64,000 nt of DNA from Prolixibacter denitrificans (GCF_003014495.1 NZ_PYGC01000003.1:310001-374000), one strand, 5' to 3'. Shown: positions 25,188 to 34,983, counted from the first letter of the stretch. Translations and numbers: made by a program. Notes: generated from the letters alone by a model not told the origin.

Positions 25188-27629
25188 ATGGTCAAGAAAA
25201 AGAATACATCCTCCACACGCGGAAAAAGAAAACGTATACCTGTTAAAAAGAACAGTAGATTTCATATTCCCAAACAAATTACAAAGCAAAGAGTTTGGCG
25301 ATGGGCGCTCAATATCTCGATGTTTGGAATCTTTCTGCTGGGAGCCCTTTTTGTTTTGGTTTACATCGGTGCTTTCGGGCCGCTACCGACGACGCAGGAG
25401 TTAAAAGACGTCAAAAATCCAGTAGCTTCGGAAGTATATTCTTCTGATGGACATCTCCTGGGACGCTATTACATCCAGAACCGAAGTAATGTATCTTTTG
25501 ACCAAATTTCACCAAACGTTATTCATGCGCTGGTGGCCACCGAGGATGCCCGTTTTTATGAACATCGCGGAATCGACGAATGGGCTTTGCTGCGGGTCTT
25601 TGTCAAGTCCATTTTGTTGCAGGACCGGAGTGCTGGCGGCGGCTCCACCCTTTCGCAGCAAATCGCCAAAAATATTTTCGGTCGCGATAACTACGGGCCA
25701 CTTTCCATGCCGGTCAACAAATTGCGGGAAGCCATCATTGCTTACCGTTTGGAGAAGATTTACACCAAAAACGAAATTCTGACGCTATATCTCAATACCG
25801 TTCCGTTCAGTGAAAATACGTACGGAATCGAAACTGCATCGGAACGTTTCTTCGATAAGAAGCCTGCTGATTTAACAGTTCCGGAAGCGGCAACACTCGT
25901 GGGAACACTAAAAGCCAGCAATGCTTACAATCCACGTCTTCATCCCAAAAGATCGAAAGAGCGCCGCGATCTCGTCATCAGCCTGATGGTGAAAAACAAT
26001 TATCTGTCGGAAGCTGAAGGCAAAGAATATCAGGAAACACCGCTGACCCTTCACTACAATTATCTGGTATACAACACCGGGCCGGCAGCGTATCTCCGCG
26101 AACGCATCCGGTTGGAGATGGAAGATTGGTGCAGCCATGTGACCAAACCCAACGGTGACCCGTATGATTTATATACCGATGGTCTGAAGATTTATACAAC
26201 CGTCAATTACAAGATGCAGGAGTATGCCGAAAAGGCGATGCAGGAACAGATGAAGAGTCTGCAGGACATATTCGACAAGCATTGGCATAACCGGCAGCCC
26301 TGGGGACATGATGAGGAGGTATTGAAAAGAGCGGTGCAGCGCTCCGACCGATATATCCGCATGAAAGATGCCGGAAAAACAGAAAAAGAAATCAGTGCAG
26401 CCTTTCATGAATTAATACCGATGAAAGTGTTTAGCTGGGGCGATATTAAAACGGTTGAAATGACGCCTATCGACTCGGTGAAACATTCACTGCGTACCCT
26501 GCGGAGTGCTTTTCTGGCCCTTTCGCCGAAAGACGGAGCCGTTAAGGTATGGATAGGCGGCAACGACTTCCGCTTTTACCAGTACGACCAGGTGACCGCC
26601 AGCCGGCAGGTAGGCTCTACCTTCAAGCCGATTGTGTATGCTGCGGCGTTGGAAAACGGAGTTGAGCCGGATAAATACTACGCCAACGAAGAGGTTACCT
26701 ATCCGGAATATGATGACTGGACACCGCACAATGCCGAGGATGAATACGGCGGCTATTATTCGCTAGAGGGAGCGTTGAGTGAATCCATCAATACCGTATC
26801 GGTACAGGTATTGCTCGATGCCGGAATGGCAAACGCAGTTCGACTGGCGCACCGAATGGGCATCGACGTCGATCTGCCCGAAGTTCCTTCGCTCGCTTTG
26901 GGTGTGGCCGACATTCCGCTGGAGGAAATGGTCACTGCTTACGCACCATTTGCCAATGGCGGGAAAAGTGTAAAACCCTATTACCTACTTCGGGTGGAAG
27001 ACTCGAAAGGTCATGTGCTGAAAACATTCCACCAGGACGAAGATTCCGATGAGGAACAGGTTATTTCCGCGCAGACGGCTCACATCATGACCCATTACCT
27101 GGAAGCCGTTGTCGACAGTGGTACAGGCCGTGCCATTCGCACCCGGTTTGGCATCCGTGGCGACTTTGCCGGAAAGACCGGAACCACGCAAAACCACGCC
27201 GATGGTTGGTTCATTGGTTACACGCCCGACTTGGTGACAGGCTGCTGGGTTGGAGCCGAAGATCCGGCCGTTCATTTCCGCACGTTATATTACGGACAGG
27301 GAGCACGGATGGCCTTGCCCGTTGTCGGAGATTTCTTCCATAAACTCTATGCCGACCGCTCTTTTGCTTCACTCCGTTATCACAGTTTCGATATGGGAGA
27401 CGACCAGCGTTTACTGGCCTCGCTTGATATTCCGCACTACCGCGATGAGCTTCCGCGAAAGAAATTCATCGACTTTGGTTGGTTATTCGGTCGCCATAAA
27501 GACAAGACTCAAAAAGACAACGCGCAATTGCAACAACAGGAAGACAGTACGCAGTCGCCCGCCGACCAGGAGAAAAAGCATTCCAGCATTTGGGAAAAAA
27601 TCCGAAATGCTTTCCGCAAGAAGAATTAA
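25188..27629 (+). CDS. mrcA: penicillin-binding protein 1A (bifunctional transglycosylase/transpeptidase)
   Basis: The 813-residue peptidoglycan synthase has a basic cytoplasmic N-terminus and one membrane helix near 46-66. The GT51 domain carries EDARFYEHRGID near 119 and GGSTLSQQIAKN near 150. The transpeptidase domain has SxxK as STFK near 475, SIN near 529, and KTGTT near 661. The C-terminal 60 residues are charged and low complexity (QLQQQEDS). It polymerises and crosslinks glycan strands outside the inner membrane. The gene stands alone; a 42-bp minisatellite begins 27 bases after its stop. Confidence 0.95.
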   Translation: MVKKKNTSSTRGKRKRIPVKKNSRFHIPKQITKQRVWRWALNISMFGIFLLGALFVLVYIGAFGPLPTTQELKDVKNPVASEVYSSDGHLLGRYYIQNRSNVSFDQISPNVIHALVATEDARFYEHRGIDEWALLRVFVKSILLQDRSAGGGSTLSQQIAKNIFGRDNYGPLSMPVNKLREAIIAYRLEKIYTKNEILTLYLNTVPFSENTYGIETASERFFDKKPADLTVPEAATLVGTLKASNAYNPRLHPKRSKERRDLVISLMVKNNYLSEAEGKEYQETPLTLHYNYLVYNTGPAAYLRERIRLEMEDWCSHVTKPNGDPYDLYTDGLKIYTTVNYKMQEYAEKAMQEQMKSLQDIFDKHWHNRQPWGHDEEVLKRAVQRSDRYIRMKDAGKTEKEISAAFHELIPMKVFSWGDIKTVEMTPIDSVKHSLRTLRSAFLALSPKDGAVKVWIGGNDFRFYQYDQVTASRQVGSTFKPIVYAAALENGVEPDKYYANEEVTYPEYDDWTPHNAEDEYGGYYSLEGALSESINTVSVQVLLDAGMANAVRLAHRMGIDVDLPEVPSLALGVADIPLEEMVTAYAPFANGGKSVKPYYLLRVEDSKGHVLKTFHQDEDSDEEQVISAQTAHIMTHYLEAVVDSGTGRAIRTRFGIRGDFAGKTGTTQNHADGWFIGYTPDLVTGCWVGAEDPAVHFRTLYYGQGARMALPVVGDFFHKLYADRSFASLRYHSFDMGDDQRLLASLDIPHYRDELPRKKFIDFGWLFGRHKDKTQKDNAQLQQQEDSTQSPADQEKKHSSIWEKIRNAFRKKN

Positions 27630-27655
27630 AGCTGTTACAGCACGGCGGAAAGAGA

Positions 27656-27888
27656 AATACGCGTGCATCTCTCATGCCCTGGCTTCAGGGGGCTAAAAAT
27701 ACGCGTGTATTTTTCATGCCGGCGCTTCAGGTGATGGGAGAGTCACGCAACATTTTGATGCCCGGCTCCCCAGGGAAAGAAAAGTCATGCAACATTTTGG
27801 TGCCCGGCTCCCCGGGGAAAGAAAAGTCATGCAACATTTTGGTGCCCGGCTCCCCGGGGAAGGAAAAGTCACGCGACATTTTGCTGCC
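27656..27888. repeat. 42-bp tandem repeat (minisatellite), about 5.5 copies
   Basis: Units start at 27656, 27698, 27740, 27782, 27824 and 27866 (partial), each exactly 42 bases. The first two units have diverged from the last four (ATACGCGTG versus GTCATGCAA at the start). Later units contain a CCCGG/CCGGG hairpin. It fills most of the 347-base gap between the convergent PBP1A and GH125 genes. The period is a multiple of three, but no believable gene covers it. Confidence 0.85.
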
Positions 27889-27917
27889 ACACTACACTTT
27901 CTCAATAAAAACGAAAG

Positions 27918-27952
27918 AAGGATGTCGCCCGATCGCCGGATGACATCCTTTT
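27918..27952. terminator. terminator between minisatellite and GH125 gene
   Basis: AAGGATGTC (27918-27926) pairs with GACATCCTT (27942-27950). Both flanks are T-rich on their own strand, so it can serve GH125 (minus) and PBP1A read-through. Confidence 0.8.
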
Positions 27953-27976
27953 AAAACTCTTCCATCAAGCCTCCAA

Positions 27977-29410
27977 TCAGGCATAATTTCGTTTGAGCAA
28001 CTCCGGATGTTCTTTATCGACTTTCATCAGTAGCTCACCAAATAGTGTGTTAGCCCAGGCAAACCACTTACGTGTGAAATCTTCCGGATTATCCTTATTA
28101 AAGCTTTCGTGCATAAAGCCGGTGCCGGCATCGGTGTTGCGCAGCATTTTAATGCAATGTGCAATCTCTTCTTTATCGTTGCTGGTCATAGCCCGCATGA
28201 TAATCGCCATAGGCCAAACGTAGTGCAAGCCCACGTGAGGTCCACCAATACCTTCGGCCGCTTTTCCCTTCCAGAACCACGGATTGTCCTCGCTCAGCAC
28301 AAAATTCCGGGTACGGTGATACAACGGATCATCTGGTTTGAAAGCTTCCAGGTAAGGAAGCGCCAGCAAACTAGGGACATTGGCATCATCCATAAAGTTG
28401 GTATTACCGAAACCATCCACTTCGAACGACAAAATTTTGCCATGCTTTTCGTGCTCGAATACAGCATGCTCTTTCAATGCCTGCTCCACTTCATCCGCGA
28501 AAGCGGTACACTTTTCAGCGAAAGCGTTATCGTGATAAATTGCTTTGCTCATTTCGGCCAGTTGGCGAAGCGAAACCATCGCGAAATAGTTGGAAGGTAC
28601 CAGGAAAAGGTAGGTGGTTGCATCATCAGACGGACGGAAACCGGAACAAATCAATCCGTTCGGACGAATGGGATTTCCCCATCCACGCCCGGGCATGGTA
28701 TCGGTCGAGATAAATGTTTTCCGCATGAAATAGTATGGACCACGTCCCTCTTTTCGCTGCTGAACCCGGAAGGTTTTCACCACCTGTTCCATCGCCTTCT
28801 TCCACTCGTCACCAAAAGGCGATGCATCACCAGAGTGTTTCCAGTAATGATAGCTGAGCCGGATGGGATAACAGAGCGAATCAATTTCCCATTTGCGCTC
28901 GTGCAGCTCGGGTTTCATGTCCGTTTTGTCAGTCATCCACTCGCTGTGACCTTTCCCGTCGTTAAACGCATTGGCGTACGGGTCAATCAGGATACACCCG
29001 GCCTGGCGGTTAATCAGCCCTGCCACCATGTTTTTCAGCTTCTTATCTTCGTTAATCAACGGAAGATAAGGCCAAACCTGTGCTGACGAATCGCGCAACC
29101 ACATGGCGTGAATATCTCCGGTAATCACAAAAGTATCCGGCTTGCCGTTTTTTTCCCGGTAGCTAACCGTGGTATCGATGGTATTCGGGAAACAGTTGGA
29201 AAACATCCAGGCTAGCTTCGGGTCCTTGATTTTCCCGTTCATCTCTTCGATGACCCGTTCGACTGCTTCGCTGGTAAAATTGCGCTCAGCCGGCGCCGGA
29301 CGCTTCGAAGGATATTCAGCGACAGCTGTATTCCCAAAGGAGATGGACGGTGCGGTGAGTCCGACCCCGATAGCTCCGCATGTTTTCACAAATTCGCGAC
29401 GATTTTTCAT
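27977..29410 (-). CDS. glycoside hydrolase family 125, exo-alpha-1,6-mannosidase
   Basis: The start ATG at 29410 gives 477 residues and a twin-arginine signal (KNRREFVKTCGAIGVG), better than the start 57 bases upstream. GH125 landmarks are MWLRDSSAQVWPYLPL, DPYANAFND, LICSGFRPSDDA, DDANVPSLLALPYL and GGPHVG. The family removes non-reducing alpha-1,6-linked mannose from N-glycan or yeast-mannan side chains. The export signal places it in the periplasm. No SusCD pair or other glycosidase is adjacent, so it is a lone enzyme here. Confidence 0.92.
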   Translation of the reverse strand: MKNRREFVKTCGAIGVGLTAPSISFGNTAVAEYPSKRPAPAERNFTSEAVERVIEEMNGKIKDPKLAWMFSNCFPNTIDTTVSYREKNGKPDTFVITGDIHAMWLRDSSAQVWPYLPLINEDKKLKNMVAGLINRQAGCILIDPYANAFNDGKGHSEWMTDKTDMKPELHERKWEIDSLCYPIRLSYHYWKHSGDASPFGDEWKKAMEQVVKTFRVQQRKEGRGPYYFMRKTFISTDTMPGRGWGNPIRPNGLICSGFRPSDDATTYLFLVPSNYFAMVSLRQLAEMSKAIYHDNAFAEKCTAFADEVEQALKEHAVFEHEKHGKILSFEVDGFGNTNFMDDANVPSLLALPYLEAFKPDDPLYHRTRNFVLSEDNPWFWKGKAAEGIGGPHVGLHYVWPMAIIMRAMTSNDKEEIAHCIKMLRNTDAGTGFMHESFNKDNPEDFTRKWFAWANTLFGELLMKVDKEHPELLKRNYA

Positions 29411-29508
29411 TGTTCTGATATTTGGTTTACGGTTCCTAAAATATTCAAGAACCGCCCATATCTCCAAAAATTTGTGAAAGGAATGCTGAAAAATATTGGC
29501 AAAGCGAA

Positions 29509-30633
29509 CTACTCGGAAGGTTCGTTGCGAATAATGATGGGATTTTTGAAATGGACATCGCGCTGCGGGAACGGAATATTCACGTTATTCTGGCGGAACA
29601 AATCGTCGATAGCAAAGCGCAGTTCACTCTTCAGGTTTTCGACGTAAAAACTGTTAGCCGTCCAAAAGTAGAGCTGAAAATCGAGTGATGAGTTGCCAAA
29701 ATCGTTGAAGCGAACAAAAGGTTTGGGATTGGCACTGATGTCGTCGTGCCCGTTAGCTGCCTCGAGCAGTAGTCTTTCCACCAACCTAACGTCGGAACCA
29801 TAAGCCACCCCCACACTCACCTGGAAACGGGTATTCGCTTCGTTATGGCTCCAGTTGACGATGGTATCGTGAGTAAATTTCGAATTCGGTACAATCAGTA
29901 CCTGGTTATTGCGGGTTAAAATTTTCGACGCACGAAGATTGATCTCGAGCACCTGCCCCACTGTTCCGTCTGTCAACTCAACGATATCATAAACTTCCAG
30001 TGAGCGATCGAACAAAATGATGAGCCCGGATACGAAATCGCTGAAGATATTTTGCAGACCAAATCCAATACCTGCCAGAAACGCCGCCGAAGAGGCGACA
30101 ACAAACGTCAATTTCAATCCGAGTGCCTGAAGTGAAAGCAGGATGGCCATGAACCAGACAAGGTACTGAACGATGGTGTAAATGGACCGCCCACGCCCCC
30201 GGTCGAACCGCTTCTGTTTTATCTTGTTGTCGAAATGGTACTCTATCAGGTTCAGTATAAACCGGGTGATAAACAGAATTGCAAGAACAATCAGCAGATG
30301 AGTAACGGTAAATTTAATCTTGTCGGTCTCGAAAAGCTGAAAGGCCAGTACCTGTTTAATCCTGAAGCCCAGCATACTCAGCGACCCCAAGATGGCTCCA
30401 AGGAAAAAGATCAAACGAATGATGCGAAGAAAAGAACGCCACCGTTTCATCCCCAGCTTTTCAGCAATCGACAAATGCATCATCCATTTGCGGAAAAACC
30501 GGAAAATGAAATAAGCACCGGCCAGAATCAACACGACAATGGCGATGCGCAGGATGGAAATCTTCAAACTACCATAAGTGAAGATGGAGTAATTGAGCAA
30601 CTCCCATAAGTTCAGTTTGTGGTCAGGCTGCAT
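29509..30633 (-). CDS. mechanosensitive channel, MscS family
   Basis: The 374-residue inner-membrane channel has about four helices (22-48, 68-90, 105-125 and 155-185). The MscS core follows, with a glycine/alanine-rich pore helix and FGLQNIFSDFVSGLIILFDR, then the beta domain DIVELTDGTVGQVLEINLRAS. It opens under membrane tension to release solutes. It overlaps the diadenylate cyclase gene by 11 bases and is the last gene of folP-cdaA-mscS, which ties turgor release to a c-di-AMP synthase. Confidence 0.93.
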   Translation of the reverse strand: MQPDHKLNLWELLNYSIFTYGSLKISILRIAIVVLILAGAYFIFRFFRKWMMHLSIAEKLGMKRWRSFLRIIRLIFFLGAILGSLSMLGFRIKQVLAFQLFETDKIKFTVTHLLIVLAILFITRFILNLIEYHFDNKIKQKRFDRGRGRSIYTIVQYLVWFMAILLSLQALGLKLTFVVASSAAFLAGIGFGLQNIFSDFVSGLIILFDRSLEVYDIVELTDGTVGQVLEINLRASKILTRNNQVLIVPNSKFTHDTIVNWSHNEANTRFQVSVGVAYGSDVRLVERLLLEAANGHDDISANPKPFVRFNDFGNSSLDFQLYFWTANSFYVENLKSELRFAIDDLFRQNNVNIPFPQRDVHFKNPIIIRNEPSE

Positions 30634-31405
30634 GATTTTCCTCCAATTTTTTGAAGAGATTATCTACTGTCAGGTTTTCTTCCAGCTGTCCGTTGTGTGC
30701 CACAGAAATACGGCCGGTTTCTTCGCTCACCGTCACCACATAAGCATCGGTCTGTTCCGACATTCCCATCGCGGCCCGGTGCCTCAATCCCAGCGATGGA
30801 CGCAAGTTCTTCTTTGCCGAAACAGGAAGAATACAACGCGCAGCCCTAATCCGGTTTCCGACAATAATGACGGCTCCGTCGTGCAATGGCGCATTCTTAT
30901 AAAAGATACTTTTCAGCAACTCCGCTGTGATACCGGCATCGATGATCTCGCCCGTTTCGGCAAACTCTCGTAGCTCGGTACTCCGCGCAATAACAATCAA
31001 TGCACCGGTCTTGGTGCGCGACATATCCTGACAAGCATCCACAATGGCACGAAGACTCGACTCGGTGGTCGACTTGAAATGTTGCGGAAAAAGATTTTCG
31101 AACGACAGTTTATTATTTGCCTGGTAACGACTTCCCAACAACAGTAAGAATTTACGAATTTCCTGCTGAAAGACCACAATCAGGGCCAGCACTCCAACGC
31201 CGAACAACTGTCCCAGGATGGTACTGACCAGCTCCATATTCAACGCCTTCACCACGAGCCAAACGAGGTAAACAATGAATATTCCCATGAAAATGTTGAA
31301 AGCGACTGTTCCCCTTATCAACATATACAGTTGATAAAGCAGATAGGCTACCAGCAACACATCCAGAAAATCGAGAAATCGTATGGTAATGAATAACTCA
31401 GTCAT
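30623..31405 (-). CDS. cdaA: diadenylate cyclase CdaA
   Basis: The 260-residue protein has three N-terminal membrane helices (15-30, 36-54 and 66-84) and a cytosolic DAC domain. Catalytic motifs are DGA at 176-178 and RHR at 208-210. It makes c-di-AMP from two ATP; the messenger controls potassium and osmolyte balance. Its start overlaps the folP stop as ATGA, and its end overlaps the mscS start. The usual cdaR partner of Firmicutes is absent, as expected in Bacteroidota. Confidence 0.95.
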   Translation of the reverse strand: MTELFITIRFLDFLDVLLVAYLLYQLYMLIRGTVAFNIFMGIFIVYLVWLVVKALNMELVSTILGQLFGVGVLALIVVFQQEIRKFLLLLGSRYQANNKLSFENLFPQHFKSTTESSLRAIVDACQDMSRTKTGALIVIARSTELREFAETGEIIDAGITAELLKSIFYKNAPLHDGAVIIVGNRIRAARCILPVSAKKNLRPSLGLRHRAAMGMSEQTDAYVVTVSEETGRISVAHNGQLEENLTVDNLFKKLEENHAA

Positions 31406-32280
31406 TTGACCATGCTTTTCAGCTTGCTGTAAATTTTTATGGTTTCCACCGCTTCCTTCACATCGTGTACCCGCAGGATATCAGCTCCGCCCATCAGCGC
31501 CAGGGTATTCAACACTGTCGTTGCATTCAGGCTCTCTTCCGCTGATGTTCCGAGATATTTCCAAATCATCGACTTACGCGAGACGCCCACCAAAAGCGGG
31601 AACTGAAACAATCCGAAAGAATCGAGCCGGTTCATCAGATCAAAATTATGATCGATCGATTTTCCGAAGCCAAATCCGGGATCTAATATAACGTCTTTTA
31701 CTCCCAGTAGTTTTAGTTGCTGAACCCTTTCGGCAAAAAACATTAGAATTTCCTGTACCACATCGTCGTAATGCGGATTTTTTTGCATGGTTTGCGGAGT
31801 TCCCTGAATGTGCATCATAATGTACGGAACGCCCAATTCGGCTAACGTTTCAAACATCTTGTCATCCATGGTTCCGCCGGAAATATCGTTGATAATGCAT
31901 GGCCCTTCTTCAGTGATAACCTCACGAGCCACCGAAGCCCGAAATGTATCGATGGAAATGATGGCGTCCGGAAATTCTTTACGAACCAGGCCGACGGCTG
32001 ATTTCAGCTTGCTGGCTTCTTCGGGCGCTGGTACATCCATCGCACCGGGACGCGTCGAATAAGCGCCAATGTCGATAATTTCGCCTCCTTCTTCCAGTAT
32101 CTTCTCCGCCCTTTTCAGGATAGCTCTGTGACTCACATATTTCCCGCCATCGAAAAAGGAATCGGGCGTTACATTCAGAATGCCCATGACCATCGGATGA
32201 TCGATTTCAATCAACCGCCCATCGAGTGTGATGGTTTTCTTCCGGGAATAGAATGGTTCTTTTTTACGCGTAAACAGCAT
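31402..32280 (-). CDS. folP: dihydropteroate synthase
   Basis: ATG at 32280 gives 292 residues; a start 42 bases upstream adds only a basic extension. Signature 1 is VMGILNVTPDSFFDGG and signature 2 is DIGAYSTRPGA. The pterin site (DPGFGFGKS) and the C-terminal VHDVKE are present. The enzyme joins pABA to dihydropterin pyrophosphate in folate synthesis and is the sulfonamide target. It is translationally coupled to cdaA (4-base overlap). Confidence 0.96.
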   Translation of the reverse strand: MLFTRKKEPFYSRKKTITLDGRLIEIDHPMVMGILNVTPDSFFDGGKYVSHRAILKRAEKILEEGGEIIDIGAYSTRPGAMDVPAPEEASKLKSAVGLVRKEFPDAIISIDTFRASVAREVITEEGPCIINDISGGTMDDKMFETLAELGVPYIMMHIQGTPQTMQKNPHYDDVVQEILMFFAERVQQLKLLGVKDVILDPGFGFGKSIDHNFDLMNRLDSFGLFQFPLLVGVSRKSMIWKYLGTSAEESLNATTVLNTLALMGGADILRVHDVKEAVETIKIYSKLKSMVK

Positions 32281-32424
32281 AGAATTTCTTTTCAAACGGT
32301 GTTTCCTAAACGCTTTCCACAAAAGCAGACGCAGGTTCGGAGCACCTTTCTACAAAAGTAAAAATAAATTGGCACGCCGATTTTCATATTTTTATACTTT
32401 TATGGTTCATTTCAACAGGAAACT

Positions 32425-32967
32425 ATGGAGAAGACGGCTCAGCAATTCGATCATATTATCAGCATTTGCCACGATTTGTTTGTCAAGAAGATGCGCGATT
32501 ACGGAACCGCATGGCGTATTCTGCGTCCCCGTTCCATGACGGACCAGATTTACATCAAAGCACAACGCATCCGAAGCATCGAGGAGAAAGGAGTTTCCAA
32601 AATCAATGAAGATGAACGCGCCGAATTCATTGGCATCATCAACTACTGCTCCATGGCGCTTATCCAGCTCGAACTCGGCCCCTCGGAAGAAGAGCTGCCG
32701 GCCGATATTACTGAACGGATGTTTTTGGAGAACCTCGAAAAAGCCAAAACGCTGATGCTCGACAAAAATCACGATTACGGTGAAGCCTGGCGACAGATGC
32801 GCATCAGTTCGTTTACCGATCTCATCCTGATGAAACTGAAACGAACCAAGCAGATTGAAGACAACAAGGGAAAAACACTGGTATCGGAAGGCATTGAAGC
32901 CAACTACCTCGACATTATTAACTATGCCATCTTTGCGATGGTGAAACTCGAATTTGGCGAAGAATGA
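32425..32967 (+). CDS. DUF1599 (nucleotide modification associated domain 1) protein, two-domain
   Basis: The 180-residue protein contains two tandem copies of one module. Copy 1 (about 20-88) has KKMRDYGTAWRILRP and IINYCSMALIQLELG; copy 2 (about 107-178) has KNHDYGEAWRQMRISS and IINYAIFAMVKLEFG. The domain was named from association with phage base modification, but in Bacteroidota it is chromosomal and its role is unknown. It overlaps the next gene by four bases (ATGA), forming an operon. Confidence 0.85.
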   Translation: MEKTAQQFDHIISICHDLFVKKMRDYGTAWRILRPRSMTDQIYIKAQRIRSIEEKGVSKINEDERAEFIGIINYCSMALIQLELGPSEEELPADITERMFLENLEKAKTLMLDKNHDYGEAWRQMRISSFTDLILMKLKRTKQIEDNKGKTLVSEGIEANYLDIINYAIFAMVKLEFGEE

Positions 32968-34124
32968 TGAAGTGGCTCCGCAATATCAGTAGAATCCTGG
33001 TCGGCCTGGTTTTTATTTTTTCAGGCTTCGTCAAAGGAATCGATCCGTGGGGCGGAACGTATAAAATCACCGATTACTTTTACGCTTTCCATCTCGATTT
33101 CCTGGTTCCCCTAGCACTACCACTCTCTTTTATTCTTTCGTTTGCTGAATTTGCCATCGGAGTTGGACTTTTGAGCGGAAGATTTCTCCGCTTTTTCTCC
33201 TGGCTGGCGCTCATTTTTATGAGCTTTTTCACGCCGCTGACCCTTTACCTGGCGTTAACCAACCCGGTAACCGATTGCGGCTGTTTCGGCGATGCATTGG
33301 TGATAACCAACTGGCAAACGTTTTATAAAAATATTGTCCTTATCACTCTGGCGATTATTCTCTTCGCCGGAAGGCGGAAAGCTGACCACCCGGTAAAAAG
33401 AAAACCGGGCCGGATAATTTTTTCCGGCCTTATCTTCGTATACATTGTATTGGTCACCTGGTCGTACAATCACTTGCCGATTATCGATTTCAGACCGTAC
33501 AAAGTGGGCGTAAATATTTCGAAAGCCATGGAAATCCCGCCCGATGCGCCCCATGATGTATACGAAAACAACTTCTACTACAAGAATAAAAAGACCGGTG
33601 AAGTCAAAAAGTTCTCGGAGAAAAATATTCCGTGGCGCGATTCTCTTACATGGGAATTTCAATCGATGGACCAGCCGGTTCTCGTGAAAAGAGGATATGT
33701 TCCGCCCATTCACGATTTTTCTATTCAAACGCCACAAGGCGACGACGTAACCGATTATTTCCTGAAAGACGACAACTATACTTTTATGCTGGTAGCCTAC
33801 GACCTGCAAAAATCGTCGACCCAAAATCAGGAACGCATCAATGCACTGTCCAAATGGGCGGAGGCAAAAGGATACAACTTTATTTGCCTCACCGCTTCGC
33901 TGGAAAGCGAACAACAGTCTTTTATCGGGGAAACCGGGGCTTCATATCCGTTCCTCTCAACCGATGAAATTACCCTCAAAACCATGATTCGTTCCAACCC
34001 GGGACTCATCCTAACGTACAAAGGAACCATTCTGGGCAAATGGCACTATAACGACATCCCCGATTCTACTGCTTTCCGGGAAGATATTCTACCGGAAATG
34101 AATAAAAAGTTAAATAAGAACTAA
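32964..34124 (+). CDS. BT_3928-type DoxX/MauE membrane protein
   Basis: The 386-residue protein has four helices in the first 145 residues in the DoxX/MauE pattern (GFVKGIDPWGGTYK, then TDCGCFGD near 104-111). A fifth helix lies near 152-172. The C-terminal 190 residues are extracytoplasmic and look thioredoxin-like but lack a CxxC. MauE-type proteins help disulfide or cofactor maturation; the role here is unknown. The start overlaps the DUF1599 stop. A TpiA promoter follows. Confidence 0.85.
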   Translation: MMKWLRNISRILVGLVFIFSGFVKGIDPWGGTYKITDYFYAFHLDFLVPLALPLSFILSFAEFAIGVGLLSGRFLRFFSWLALIFMSFFTPLTLYLALTNPVTDCGCFGDALVITNWQTFYKNIVLITLAIILFAGRRKADHPVKRKPGRIIFSGLIFVYIVLVTWSYNHLPIIDFRPYKVGVNISKAMEIPPDAPHDVYENNFYYKNKKTGEVKKFSEKNIPWRDSLTWEFQSMDQPVLVKRGYVPPIHDFSIQTPQGDDVTDYFLKDDNYTFMLVAYDLQKSSTQNQERINALSKWAEAKGYNFICLTASLESEQQSFIGETGASYPFLSTDEITLKTMIRSNPGLILTYKGTILGKWHYNDIPDSTAFREDILPEMNKKLNKN

Positions 34125-34161
34125 GCCGTTTCAGGTATTTTCAACTTCGGTGGGATGTTTT

Positions 34162-34169
34162 TATCTTTG
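34162..34169 (+). promoter_or_regulatory. candidate -7 box for tpiA
   Basis: TATCTTTG is an exact TAnnTTTG match with TTTTC about 20 bases upstream. It lies 55 bases before the tpiA ATG. Confidence 0.5.
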
Positions 34170-34224
34170 TCTGCAAGTTTAATAACTTGAATAGCAACCA
34201 TTCATCATTTTAAATAAAACCACA

Positions 34225-34983
34225 ATGAGAAAGAAGATTGTAGCCGGAAACTGGAAATGTAATACCACCCTGCAAGAAGGTGTTGAACTGGCCAAAGCTG
34301 TTAACGAACTGGTCGTTAGCAAAGGTGATAAAGATGTCGTAGTTGTATTGGGAACTCCCTTTACCCATCTTACCAAAGTAGTTGAAAGTGTTGATGCCAG
34401 CCGCGTTGGCGTCTCTGCACAAAACTGCGCAGCCGAAGCTAAAGGTGCCTTCACGGGTGAAGTTTCTGCCGAAATGGTTAAATCAACGGGTGCAACTTAC
34501 GTGATTCTTGGACACTCTGAGCGTCGTGAATATTACAACGAAACCAGCGAAATCCTCAACAAAAAAGTAGCGCTGACACTGGAAAACGGTTTGACTCCGA
34601 TTTATTGCTGCGGTGAGCCGCTGGAAATCCGCGAAGCTGAAACGCAGAACGATTTCGTGAAGAAACAGCTGGACGAAACCGTCTTCCAACTTCCGGTTGA
34701 CGAATTCAAAAAACTGGTTATCGCTTACGAACCTATCTGGGCTATCGGTACCGGAAAAACGGCTTCAACCGAGCAGGCACAGGATATGCTGGCTTTCATC
34801 CGCAGCCTGATTGCTGACAAATTCGGTAAAGATATTGCTGAAGAAATTTCCATCCTTTACGGTGGTTCATGCAAAGCAAGCAACGCTCCTGAACTCTTCT
34901 CTCAGCCTGACATCGACGGTGGTTTGATTGGCGGTGCTTCGCTGAAAGCTGAAGAATTCCTCGGAATTATCAATGCATATTAA
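34225..34983 (+). CDS. tpiA: triosephosphate isomerase
   Basis: The 252-residue TIM-barrel enzyme interconverts dihydroxyacetone phosphate and glyceraldehyde 3-phosphate. It has the N-terminal GNWKCN (substrate Lys), the catalytic His in [11 protein letters not shown] near 97, and the catalytic Glu with loop 6 in [15 protein letters not shown] near 171. The final phosphate loop is YGGSCK. It has its own promoter and a strong terminator. Confidence 0.97.
   Translation: MRKKIVAGNWKCNTTLQEGVELAKAVNELVVSKGDKDVVVVLGTPFTHLTKVVESVDASRVGVSAQNCAAEAKGAFTGEVSAEMVKSTGATYVILGHSERREYYNETSEILNKKVALTLENGLTPIYCCGEPLEIREAETQNDFVKKQLDETVFQLPVDEFKKLVIAYEPIWAIGTGKTASTEQAQDMLAFIRSLIADKFGKDIAEEISILYGGSCKASNAPELFSQPDIDGGLIGGASLKAEEFLGIINAY

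Noticed and set aside
27590-27943. Open frame through the 42-bp repeat giving 14-residue protein repeats
   Set aside because: It starts inside the PBP1A gene, has no separate start signal, and its openness follows from a repeat period divisible by three. Composition is not protein-like.
28109-29086. 325-codon open frame antisense to the GH125 gene
   Set aside because: The opposite strand encodes a clear GH125 enzyme with family motifs; the antisense product has no recognisable domain.
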